Assembly (NCBI GenBank): GCA_002021875.1
Contig: CP018627.1
Span: 4,030,001 to 4,094,000, forward strand
Direction: 5' to 3'
Source of the DNA: Streptomyces hygroscopicus
GTDB taxonomy: Bacteria > Actinomycetota > Actinomycetes > Streptomycetales > Streptomycetaceae
Length of the DNA: 64,000 nt
Positions 1 through 7,554 of this stretch are shown one piece after another. The position numbers and the translations under genes were made by a program. The notes beneath the pieces were generated by a model, which was given only the letters and a program-made list of their open reading frames with translations, made no database searches and was not told the origin of the DNA. The stretch's first letter is position 1; each line of letters begins with the position of its first letter.

Positions 1-54
1 CTCGGCACGGGAGGCGTCCTCGGCACGGGAGCCGTCCTCAGCACGGGAGCCGTC
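1..54. repeat. 18-bp tandem repeat, 3 copies, in carboxyltransferase 3' region
   Basis: Three units of an 18-bp repeat (1-18, 19-36, 37-54) differ at one or two positions. They keep the reading frame and encode a charged six-residue repeat of the type D-(G/A)-S-R-A-E near the C-terminus. The array touches the window edge and may continue outside it. Confidence 0.85.
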
Positions 55-2031
55 CCCGAGGCCGGAGGCTTCCTCCTCCACAATGCGGTCGACGATGCCC
101 TGGGCGAGAAGATCGGCGGAGCGTACGCCCTGGCGGGCGGCGACCTCGTACGCCCGCTCCGTCGTGCGGTGGAGGATCGCGGACGCGCCCTCCGGCGGCA
201 GCGGCGACAGCCAGGCGTGGCGCGCGGCCACGACCCGGTCGGCGGGCAGCAGCGCGAGCGCGGCGCCGCCGGCGCCCTGGCCGAGCAGCAGGCAGAGGGT
301 GGGCGCGGGCAGGGTCACCATGTCGGCGAGGCACCGCGCTATCTCCGCCGCGAGCCCGCCCTCCTCCGCCTCACGGCTGAGCGCGGCGCCCGCGGTGTCG
401 ATGACGGTGAGCAGCGGCAGGCCGAGTTCGGCGGCGATGTGCATTCCGCGCCGCGCGGTCCGCAACCCCGCCGGGCCCAGCGCCTGCCCCTCCCCCGGCC
501 CCTCGGCCGTATCGCCTTCGCGGGCGCTGCGCCGGTTGTGGCCGAGGACGACGCAGGGCGTCCCGCCGACCCGGGCGAGCGCGAGCAACAACCCGGGATC
601 GTGTTCCCCGGCCCCCGTACCGCTGAGCGGACTCACATCCTCGGCGGCAACCCGCAACAGATCCCGCACCCCGGGCCGCTCAGCCCGCCGCGAAGCCCGA
701 ATCGACACCTCCGCCGACGGCACAACGGCCCCCGGCCCCGCGCCGTCGGGGGCCCCGCCGAAGTCGGCGGGCGCGGCCCGATCGTGGGCGGACCCCACGC
801 CCGCGGCCACCTCCGGCGTGGCGACGCCACCCGCGCCCTGCTCGGCGCCGCGCCCACCAGGCGCCACGTACCCATGGACGACGGACGAGGGCCCGGCCTC
901 CGCGTCCCGCCGCCCCTCGGCCCCGTCCTCGGCGCCCTCGCCGCGTGCGGCAGTTCCCTTCGGCTCCCAGGCGTCGGCGCCGGGCGCGTCACCCGGCGTG
1001 CCGGGCCTCGCTTCGCCAGCGAGCCCGGCTGCGCCGCAGGCGGCCACCGATGCGCGCGGGGCGGCCCCATCGCCCGCCGCCCGTGCTGCGCCCGGCGCAC
1101 CGGGCGCGGGCTCGGGCTCGGTGGAGGCCCCGCCTCCAGCCCCACGCCGCCCGGGTTCCTCCGCCGCTGGGGCGGCGCCGGAGGCCGGGGCCACCCCGAG
1201 GCCGGAAGCCAGGGCCACCCCGGCGCCGGAAGCCGGGGCCGTCCCGAGACCGGAAGCCGGGGCCGTCCCGAGACCGGAAGCCGGGGCGGACTCGCCCGCG
1301 CAGAGGACCCTCAACACTCGGGCGGCCACGCCCGACAGGCGGCTCAGGGGGAGGACCGCGTCGATCAGGCCGTGGTTCATCAGGTTCTCGGCGTTCTGCA
1401 CGCCGGGCGGAAACTCCTCCCCGTACAGGGCCTCGTGCACCCGCGGGCCCATGAAGCCGATCAGGGCGCCCGGTTCGGCGGCGGTGACATGGCCGAGGGA
1501 GCCCCAGGAGGCGAGGACGCCGCCGGTTGTGGGGTGGCGGAGGTGGACGAGATACGGCAGGCCCGCCGCCTTGTGGTCCGTGATCGCCGCGGCCACCTTC
1601 ACCATCTGCAGAAACGCGACCGTGCCCTCCTGCATCCGGGTGCCGCCCGACGCCGGGGCCGCGAGCAGGGGCAGCCGTTCCGCCGTGGCCCGCTCCACGG
1701 CCCGTACCAGCCGCTCCCCCGCGGCGACCCCTATCGAGCCGGCCAGGAAGCGGAACTCGCAGGCGACCAGCGCCACCCTGCGCCCCTCGATACGGCCCTC
1801 ACCGGTGATGACCGACTCGTCCAGCCCGGTGCGCTCCCGTGCCCGCTCCAGGTCGGCCCGGTAGTCGGGGTCGTCCGTGGTGATCTCCACCGGTTCGTCC
1901 CAGCCGTGCCAGCTACCGGGGTCGACGATGGCCTCGATCAGCTCACGGGCCGAGGCGCGGGCGGCGGCGCCACGGGAGGCGCCCGCGCCGCCGGGGCCGC
2001 CGGGGCCGCCGGAAGAGTTCGTTGCGGTCAT
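1..2031 (-). CDS. Fused acyl-CoA carboxylase carboxyltransferase (beta+alpha), 3' end outside window
   Basis: Biotin-dependent carboxyltransferase that moves CO2 from carboxybiotin to acetyl- or propionyl-CoA. The start is ATG at 2031, and 677 codons lie inside the window without a stop. Residues 30-235 form a beta-type crotonase domain with SGGTRMQEG near 128-136 and TTGGVLASWGSLGH near 168-181. Residues about 245-450 are a low-complexity Ala/Gly/Pro linker with tandem repeats. From about 452 an alpha-type domain follows (GLPLLTVIDTAGA, then LGQGAGGAAALALLPADRV). I see no N-terminal Cys4 zinc ribbon of the classical AccD kind. The linker is far longer than the short hinge usual in fused enzymes. 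The exact acyl-CoA substrate cannot be told from sequence. It is divergent from the LPMO gene, with 212 bp between them. Confidence 0.85.
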   Translation of the reverse strand, partial: MTATNSSGGPGGPGGAGASRGAAARASARELIEAIVDPGSWHGWDEPVEITTDDPDYRADLERARERTGLDESVITGEGRIEGRRVALVACEFRFLAGSIGVAAGERLVRAVERATAERLPLLAAPASGGTRMQEGTVAFLQMVKVAAAITDHKAAGLPYLVHLRHPTTGGVLASWGSLGHVTAAEPGALIGFMGPRVHEALYGEEFPPGVQNAENLMNHGLIDAVLPLSRLSGVAARVLRVLCAGESAPASGLGTAPASGLGTAPASGAGVALASGLGVAPASGAAPAAEEPGRRGAGGGASTEPEPAPGAPGAARAAGDGAAPRASVAACGAAGLAGEARPGTPGDAPGADAWEPKGTAARGEGAEDGAEGRRDAEAGPSSVVHGYVAPGGRGAEQGAGGVATPEVAAGVGSAHDRAAPADFGGAPDGAGPGAVVPSAEVSIRASRRAERPGVRDLLRVAAEDVSPLSGTGAGEHDPGLLLALARVGGTPCVVLGHNRRSAREGDTAEGPGEGQALGPAGLRTARRGMHIAAELGLPLLTVIDTAGAALSREAEEGGLAAEIARCLADMVTLPAPTLCLLLGQGAGGAALALLPADRVVAARHAWLSPLPPEGASAILHRTTERAYEVAARQGVRSADLLAQGIVDRIVEEEASGLGDGSRAEDGSRAEDASRAE
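1203..1287. repeat. 24-bp tandem repeat in the carboxyltransferase linker
   Basis: About 3.5 copies of a 24-bp unit (1203-1226, 1227-1250, 1251-1274, partial to 1287). The second and third copies look identical. The unit is in frame and gives an eight-residue A-P-A-S-G-L-G-T repeat in the interdomain linker, so copy number can change without a frameshift. Confidence 0.85.
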
Positions 2032-2243
2032 ATGTGTCACCCTTCCACGCCACCGACCCCCCGCAATCATCGGCGATCACCTCGGGTACCCCCGGGACCG
2101 GCCCATCCTCAGCTCTGCCTGAGCTGCTCCTTAACGGCGCCATAAGACCGGCGGGAGAGCCGTTGGGCGGGGCTAGCGTGCTTCGCGTCACCCCCCAAGC
2201 GCGTGGCCTCCCAGCGCGTCCCCCACCGAAGGAGCCCCCGACG

Positions 2244-3290
2244 ATGACCGCTCGTGCGACCGCTCACCGCAGAACCGCCCGGCTCGCCGTACTCGGCGTG
2301 GTGCCGCTCGCCCTCACCGCGCTGACCGCCGACCCGGCCGCCGCGCACGGTTCGATGCAGGACCCGGTCAGCCGGGTGTCGGCGTGTTTCGCGGAGGGGC
2401 CGGAGAGCCCGGACTCGGCGGCCTGCAAGGCGGCCGTCCAGGCGGGCGGCACCCAGGCGCTCTACGACTGGAACGAGGTCAACATCCCGGACGCCGCCGG
2501 GCGCCACAAGGAGATCATCCCGGACGGAAAGCTGTGCAGCGCGGGCCGCGACAAGTACAAGGGCCTGGACCTGCCGCGCGCCGACTGGCCGGCCACCGCC
2601 ATGACGGCCGGTGAGCACACCTTCACCTACCGGGCCACCGCGCCCCACCGGGGCAGCTTCGAGCTGTACGTCACCAAGGACGGCTACGACCCGACGAAGC
2701 CGCTGACCTGGGCGGACCTGGAGTCGGAGCCGTTCGCCAAGGTCACCGATCCCACGCTGAAGGACGGGAGTTACGTCTTCACGGGGAACGTCCCCAACAA
2801 GTCGGGCCGTCATCTGATCTACAGCGTCTGGCAGCGCTCGGACAGCCCGGAGGCGTTCTACACCTGCTCGGACGTGACCTTCGGCGGAGCCGGAGCCGCG
2901 GCGACCAAGGGGGCCGGGACGAGCGCGAGTTCCGCACCCACCGCCGCCGCGCCCAATGACGCGCAGATAGCGGAGGGCGCCGAGAAGTCGACCGTCGATC
3001 ACCATGGCCACGGCGGTGACGACGGCACCGAGGCCAACCACCAGCCGAAGGCGGCGGACGAGAAGAGCACGGAGGCGAACCAGCCCGAGGCCAAGAGCGC
3101 CAAGGTCATGGCCGCGAACGACGAACCGCAGGACGGCAGCGCCGCCGACGGGCAGCGTCTCGCCGAGACCGGGGGCGACGGATCCACCGCCCCCATGGCC
3201 ATCGGCGGCGCCGCGGTCCTCGCCGCCGGCGCGGCCGTGCTGTTCGCCGCCGCCAACCGCCGCAAGGCCGTACGCCGCGGCCGCGGCTGA
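2244..3290 (+). CDS. Secreted lytic polysaccharide monooxygenase (AA10) with C-terminal LAETG anchor
   Basis: Copper enzyme predicted to cleave chitin or cellulose oxidatively outside the cell; 348 aa. ATG at 2244 is preceded by GAAGGAG (2228-2234). A signal peptide ends ADPAAA, so His35 becomes the mature N-terminus and first histidine-brace ligand. The second is probably His135 in ATAPHRGSF. The AA10 domain spans about 35-195. It is followed by a Thr/Ala/Glu-rich spacer, then LAETG at 306-310, a hydrophobic helix and a final RRKAVRRGRG-like basic tail. That is the layout of a class E sortase substrate, so the enzyme is probably tethered to the wall, whereas most AA10 proteins are free or carry a CBM. 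Substrate preference is not visible. Confidence 0.9.
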   Translation: MTARATAHRRTARLAVLGVVPLALTALTADPAAAHGSMQDPVSRVSACFAEGPESPDSAACKAAVQAGGTQALYDWNEVNIPDAAGRHKEIIPDGKLCSAGRDKYKGLDLPRADWPATAMTAGEHTFTYRATAPHRGSFELYVTKDGYDPTKPLTWADLESEPFAKVTDPTLKDGSYVFTGNVPNKSGRHLIYSVWQRSDSPEAFYTCSDVTFGGAGAAATKGAGTSASSAPTAAAPNDAQIAEGAEKSTVDHHGHGGDDGTEANHQPKAADEKSTEANQPEAKSAKVMAANDEPQDGSAADGQRLAETGGDGSTAPMAIGGAAVLAAGAAVLFAAANRRKAVRRGRG

Positions 3291-3403
3291 CGCCATAGGC
3301 CGTAACGGCGACTAAGGCCGCACGTCGCCGCCGAGGCCGTACGTCACGGCCGAGGCCATACGTCACGGCTAAGGCCGTAACGTCACCGCGGCCGATCGAA
3401 GCG

Positions 3404-3444
3404 AGCCGGTCCCGGGGAGGATGACGCCACCCCCGGGACCGGCT
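3404..3444. terminator. Bidirectional terminator between the LPMO gene and ohrR
   Basis: Perfect 14-bp inverted repeat: 3404-3417 (agccggtcccgggg) pairs with 3431-3444, with a 13-nt loop. It lies between the convergent LPMO gene and the MarR-type gene, so it can serve both. A pyrimidine-rich stretch follows on the plus side. The preceding 3290-3400 carries several imperfect copies of an aaggccgtacgtc-like word with no clear role. Confidence 0.8.
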
Positions 3445-3476
3445 CTCCTCGTTTCCCCCGCCTCGTTCTCCTCCGC

Positions 3477-3989
3477 CTACGCCTCCTCGTCGGCCAGCGC
3501 CGCGTCGAGGGCCGCCGTCAGCCGCTGCACCCGGGCCTGCAGGTCCACCGCCTCCGCCAGGCCGAGGCCGCTGGCCTCGATCGCCTTCAGGGGTACGCCC
3601 TGGGCGCGCCCCTTCAGCGCCGCGCCCTCCGCCGTCAGCCGGACCGTCACCGAGCGCTCGTCGTGTGCGCTGCGCTCGCGCTGGACGAGTCCGGCCGTCT
3701 GCATCCGCTTGAGCAGCGGCGAGAGGGTACCCGAGTCCAGCCGCAGGAACTCCCCCAGCCGCTTGACCGGCATCTCCCCGTACTCCCAGAGCACCAGCAT
3801 GGCCAGGTACTGCGGATAGGTCAGGCCCGTGTCGCTCAGCACCCGGCGGTAGAGGCCGTCGAAGGCGCGGGAGGCGGCGTGCAGGGAGAAGCAGAGCTGC
3901 CGATCGAGCCGGAGCAGTTCATCGGCGGGGTGCGGCTCCGGGGTGGTGCGATCGGTGTCGGTGGTGGTGCGGTCGGGCTGGTGTGACAT
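3477..3989 (-). CDS. ohrR: MarR-family organic peroxide sensor OhrR
   Basis: Predicted repressor of the divergent ohr gene; 170 aa. The start is placed at ATG 3989, because earlier in-frame codons run into the operator region. The winged helix is clear: the recognition helix is near LDSGTLSPLLKRMQ and the wing is RSAHDERSVTVRL. The single cysteine, Cys33 in DRQLCFSLH, matches the peroxide-sensing Cys of the OhrR family, where its oxidation releases DNA. Only this one Cys is present, so the one-Cys mechanism (mixed disulfide with a small thiol, mycothiol in actinomycetes) is the likely one. Divergent pairing with ohr makes the assignment firm. Confidence 0.88.
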   Translation of the reverse strand: MSHQPDRTTTDTDRTTPEPHPADELLRLDRQLCFSLHAASRAFDGLYRRVLSDTGLTYPQYLAMLVLWEYGEMPVKRLGEFLRLDSGTLSPLLKRMQTAGLVQRERSAHDERSVTVRLTAEGAALKGRAQGVPLKAIEASGLGLAEAVDLQARVQRLTAALDAALADEEA

Positions 3990-4007
3990 GTGTCCAGCGT
4001 ACCCTTT

Positions 4008-4029
4008 AGTTGTGCACAACTTAATTGTG
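4008..4029. promoter_or_regulatory. OhrR operator in the ohrR-ohr divergent region
   Basis: Two overlapping palindromes lie between the divergent starts: agttgtgcacaact (4008-4021, perfect 14 bp) and CACAA-CTTAA-TTGTG (4015-4029). AT-rich dyads of this kind are known OhrR targets. It lies 19 bp above the ohrR start and about 77 bp above ohr, so it could control both. Confidence 0.7.
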
Positions 4030-4105
4030 TGCTGTACTTCCATCCGGAGGCAGGGCGCACCGGGCGCCCACCTCCCGACTGCCTGACACGAAAGGGATGG
4101 TCTTC

Positions 4106-4522
4106 ATGGACGCGATCTACACCGCGGTGGCCACTGCCAACGGACGCGACGGCCGGGCCGTGAGCTCCGACGGACAGCTCGACCTGCCGCTCGCCATGCC
4201 GCCCGCCCTCGGTGGCAACGGCCAGGGCACCAACCCCGAGCAGCTCTTCGCCGCGGGCTACGCCGCCTGTTTCGCGTCCGCGCTCGGCCTCGTCGGCCGC
4301 CAGGCCAAGGTCGACACCAAGGACATCTCCGTCACCGCCGAGGTCGGCATCGGCAAGGACGAGGCGGACGGCGGCTTCGGGCTCAAGGTGACGCTGCGCG
4401 TCGAGCTGCCGGGCGACCTGGAGAACGAGACCGGCCGCAAGCTGGTCGAGCAGGCGCACCAGGTGTGCCCGTACTCCAAGGCGACGAAGGGCAACCTCGA
4501 GGTCGAGCTCGTCGCCGAGTAA
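4106..4522 (+). CDS. ohr: Organic hydroperoxide resistance protein Ohr (OsmC/Ohr family)
   Basis: Thiol peroxidase that reduces organic hydroperoxides; 138 aa. ATG at 4106 is chosen because GGG of AAAGGGA (4091-4097) lies 9 nt upstream. The in-frame ATG at 4097 overlaps that Shine-Dalgarno. Catalytic Cys55 (GYAACFASAL) and resolving Cys121 (QVCPYSKATKGN) sit in the two family signatures. Arg17 and Glu46 are the likely charged partners of the peroxidatic Cys. Length and both Cys motifs match Ohr rather than OsmC. Induced through OhrR. Confidence 0.93.
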   Translation: MDAIYTAVATANGRDGRAVSSDGQLDLPLAMPPALGGNGQGTNPEQLFAAGYAACFASALGLVGRQAKVDTKDISVTAEVGIGKDEADGGFGLKVTLRVELPGDLENETGRKLVEQAHQVCPYSKATKGNLEVELVAE

Positions 4523-4650
4523 TCGGACGACGGCCGCTCGTCGCCGGGGCGGTCGAGGGCGGACTGGTCGCGGCGCGAGGCGGACCAGCCCGACGGGCGA
4601 CGCGCCCTGCTCGTACGGACCGAGACAGGGCGCGCCATGACGGGCAGGCG

Positions 4651-5544
4651 TCAGTCGTCCGACGCACAGGTGGTCGGGGTGGCGTGATCCGGATCGAGGG
4701 CATTGACGGCCTCATGGAAGGCCAGCCCGTCGGTCAGGCCGATGGCCAGATGCTCCGAGATGTCGGTTGCGCACAGATCCTGGATCACCACGTTCTTGAC
4801 GTTCGGACCGGAGAGGAACTGCGCCCGATAGGGGGTCGCGACCTCGTCGTACTTGGTCGCGATGACGGTGTAGCGCACTCCGGGGACGGTGTCGCCGCCC
4901 TCGTTGAGGCGCCGCAGGAAGTCCGAGCCGACCACCTGGTCCATCAGCCCCGGGGCGCCCTTGGCGATGAGGTCGCCGGCCCCGGGGAAGTAGTCCAGCA
5001 GCTTCGTCAGCCCGGACAGGGTGGTGCCGTGGTTGGTGGGGGCGATGCCGACCAGGGCGTTCACCTTCGGCGCGCCACCAAGGAACTTGAGGTAGTAGCG
5101 GGGCATCATCCCGCCCTGCGAATGCCCGACCATGTCGACCTTGGCGGCGCCGGTGGCGGCGAGCACCCGGTCCACATGGGTGGACAGTTGCTTGGCGGAC
5201 TGGTCGACCGCCCCGAGACCGTGGAAGAACGGCACGGCGGGCAGTTGGCCGTAGTCGAGGGAGAAGACGCAGTAGCCGCGCTTGACCAGGTAGGGCGCGA
5301 AGCCGAGCCAGTTGTCGACGGAGTTGCCGAGAGTGCCGTGCACCAGGACGACGGGGCGCGGGTGTTGGGCCGAGGGCTTGCAGGAGTAGTCGTTCCAGCC
5401 GCTGCTCACCCCCTGCGACGCGGTGTCCGTGGCGAGCGCGGCGGTGGGGGTCGCCACGGTCGCCGCGACCGCGAGGGCCAGGGCGGGGAATAACGTACGG
5501 GGCTTGGTCTTCCGGAATCGCCGGATACGCCTCCGGGGCAGCAT
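4651..5544 (-). CDS. Secreted lipase/esterase, alpha/beta-hydrolase
   Basis: Extracellular triacylglycerol lipase-type hydrolase (Lipase_2-like); 297 aa. ATG 5544 is used with CGAGGAG at 5554-5560; GTG 5547 is an alternative. An Arg-rich n-region and hydrophobic core end near ATPTAALA, with cleavage around residue 39. The oxyanion motif VLVHGTLGN is at 67-74, nucleophile Ser142 in GHSQGG, probable acid Asp233 (TKYDEV) and His265 (SEHLAIG). Cys258 and Cys293 could form a C-terminal disulfide. Codon 18 is TTA (5491-5493 on the complement), the rare bldA-read leucine codon, which suggests translation late in development. Monocistronic. Confidence 0.88.
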   Translation of the reverse strand: MLPRRRIRRFRKTKPRTLFPALALAVAATVATPTAALATDTASQGVSSGWNDYSCKPSAQHPRPVVLVHGTLGNSVDNWLGFAPYLVKRGYCVFSLDYGQLPAVPFFHGLGAVDQSAKQLSTHVDRVLAATGAAKVDMVGHSQGGMMPRYYLKFLGGAPKVNALVGIAPTNHGTTLSGLTKLLDYFPGAGDLIAKGAPGLMDQVVGSDFLRRLNEGGDTVPGVRYTVIATKYDEVATPYRAQFLSGPNVKNVVIQDLCATDISEHLAIGLTDGLAFHEAVNALDPDHATPTTCASDD

Positions 5545-5775
5545 CACATGAACTCCTCGCTGGTGGGGGAGAGAGTCGCGCTGACGGTGCGCTTGCGCTG
5601 CGCCCTGCGATCCGGATCACAAGAAGTGGTGCGCTCAATCGAAATTACGCGCGAGTAGCAAAGGCATCCAGCCATTCGTCAGTGAAGGAACGTTTACACG
5701 ATTTTCACGTGACGTCCAGGAATGCGCCGGGTTACGCGAAGTGGGAAAACCAGTGGGACTGGTGGGACCTGCGGC

Positions 5776-7554
5776 TTACGCGACGTCGAGGAATCCGGCG
5801 GGCCGGACCGCGGAGATGCCGAAGCGGGCGCGGGCCCGGTCGGCGGCGGCCTCCAGGCGGCGTGACTTCTCGTCCGCGGGGTCGAACGTGAGCTGATGGG
5901 AGGCGAGTTCGGCGTCCATCAGCCCCTCGAAGCGCAGCGCCACGGACCGCACCCGGGCCCGCTGCAGCCCGAGCGCGTCATGCAGCGCGTACGCGGCGGC
6001 GGTCAGCGCCGGGGTGTGCGCGGTCGGCTCGGTCAGGGTGCGGGAGCGGGTGGTCGTGGAGCGGTCGGCGTAGCGGACGGTGAGGCTGATCGCGGCCGCG
6101 ACCTGCCCGCTCGTCCGCAGCCGGACACCGAGCCCGTCGGCGAGGGTGAGCAGCGCCCGGCGCCTGCGGACGGGGTCCAACTCGTCGTGACGGAAGCGGT
6201 GTTCCGCGCCCATCGCACGGGCGGGGGCGTTCGGGGTGACCGGCGCCGGGTCGATACCGCGCGCCCACGCGTGGACGCGGCGCGCGGTCGCCGCGCCGAG
6301 GATCCGCTGCAGAGTGGACAGCGGCGCGGCGGCGATCCGCGCGGCGCTGTCCAGCCCGTACGCGCTCAGGGTGCGCGCGGTCGCGGGCCCCACCCCGGGC
6401 AGGGCGATGGGCGGCTTGCGCGCCAGGAACGCGGCGACGGCGTCCGGATCGCCGGGAACGGTACGGACGGACCCGGCCGCTTGGCCGAACCTGCCGCCGG
6501 ACCGGCCGCCCCTGGAGGCGGGGGCGCCGGGCTCCTGGGCCTCCTGGGCGGCCATGCGGGCGAGCAGGGGGTTGGCGGCGACGCCGACGGTGCAGTCCAC
6601 GCCGTACCGGGCCAGCGCCCGGACCCGTACGATCTCGGCCAGCCCCGCCGCGTCCCGCCCGAAGTACCGCAGCGCACCCCGCACATCCGCGAACGCGGCA
6701 TCGGGCGGCAGCGCCTCGACGACGGGCGTCAGCTCACCGAGCAGGGTGAGCAGGCCCTGGTAGACGTCCTCCCCGGGCGCGGGATGGAACCGCACGTACA
6801 ACACATGCGGCACGTCGCCCTCACGAACCGAGTCCGAGGCGTTGCCGTCCCCACCGGAACTGCCCGGACCCTCCGCCCCTGCCTCAGCCGAACCTCCGAC
6901 CGCTTCAGCCGAACCCCCGCCGCCCGGGCCTCCGCCGTCCGTGCCTCCGCCGTCCGTGCCTCCACCCCGGGGCCTGGCCGATGAATCCTCAGCCACTTCC
7001 CCCTCTCCAGTCGCTCCCCCGACGCCACCCGAAGCCCGGCCCGAGCTGCCGGCCGACGCCCCCTCAGCGACCTCACCGCTCAACTCTTCACCGCCGCCCG
7101 AGTGCACATCACCGCCGCCCGAGCACACATCGGCCACGCCCCCGGGCGTGGTGGCGCCGGCCGGGCGTCCGGCAGACCCGCCAGGGGACGCCACGCCGAC
7201 CACGGCACCGGGCGCCGCTTCGGCCGTCCCCCGTGACACGGTCGGCTCGGCCGACGCCGTCTGGCGCATGTCGGCCCGAGCGCCAAGCGGGACGACACCG
7301 GCCAGTCGCGCAGCGGACACGCCCACAGCACCCACCCCGCGCCCGGGCGCCGGCATACCCGAGCGCGCCTCGGCCAGGAGGCCGGGCGAGGTGGCGCTGG
7401 AAACACGACGGGGCTGCCGGCCCTTAGGCGCGGGCGCCCCGGCCACGGTCACCGGCCCGACCGGGCGCGCCCCGGTCACAGCACCCGGCAGGGGCGTACC
7501 CGGCGCGGGCGTGCCCGGCGGGCGGGGCGGGAGGGAGTTGTGGCCGAAAATCAT
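5776..7554 (-). CDS. ImuB-like, apparently inactive Y-family DNA polymerase homologue
   Basis: 592 aa. ATG at 7554 overlaps the dnaE2 stop as ATGA, so translation is coupled. Residues 1 to about 230 are a low-complexity Gly/Ala/Ser/Pro region of no recognised domain. The Y-family part follows: finger/palm (FADVRGALRYFG), helix-hairpin-helix (LPGVGPATARTLSAYG) and little-finger domain. The two catalytic acid motifs look lost: the usual VDMD is VRFH, and SIDE is PPDA. A C-terminal QLTFD (about 554-558) resembles a beta-clamp-binding peptide. This fits ImuB, a clamp-loading partner of DnaE2 in mutagenic translesion synthesis. No imuA is adjacent. Confidence 0.8.
   Translation of the reverse strand: MIFGHNSLPPRPPGTPAPGTPLPGAVTGARPVGPVTVAGAPAPKGRQPRRVSSATSPGLLAEARSGMPAPGRGVGAVGVSAARLAGVVPLGARADMRQTASAEPTVSRGTAEAAPGAVVGVASPGGSAGRPAGATTPGGVADVCSGGGDVHSGGGEELSGEVAEGASAGSSGRASGGVGGATGEGEVAEDSSARPRGGGTDGGGTDGGGPGGGGSAEAVGGSAEAGAEGPGSSGGDGNASDSVREGDVPHVLYVRFHPAPGEDVYQGLLTLLGELTPVVEALPPDAAFADVRGALRYFGRDAAGLAEIVRVRALARYGVDCTVGVAANPLLARMAAQEAQEPGAPASRGGRSGGRFGQAAGSVRTVPGDPDAVAAFLARKPPIALPGVGPATARTLSAYGLDSAARIAAAPLSTLQRILGAATARRVHAWARGIDPAPVTPNAPARAMGAEHRFRHDELDPVRRRRALLTLADGLGVRLRTSGQVAAAISLTVRYADRSTTTRSRTLTEPTAHTPALTAAAYALHDALGLQRARVRSVALRFEGLMDAELASHQLTFDPADEKSRRLEAAADRARARFGISAVRPAGFLDVA

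Noticed and set aside
83..1864. Long open frame on the plus strand inside the carboxyltransferase gene
   Set aside because: High third-position GC creates long antisense frames in such DNA. The translation is low-complexity Arg/Pro/Ala, while the minus strand encodes a clear carboxyltransferase.
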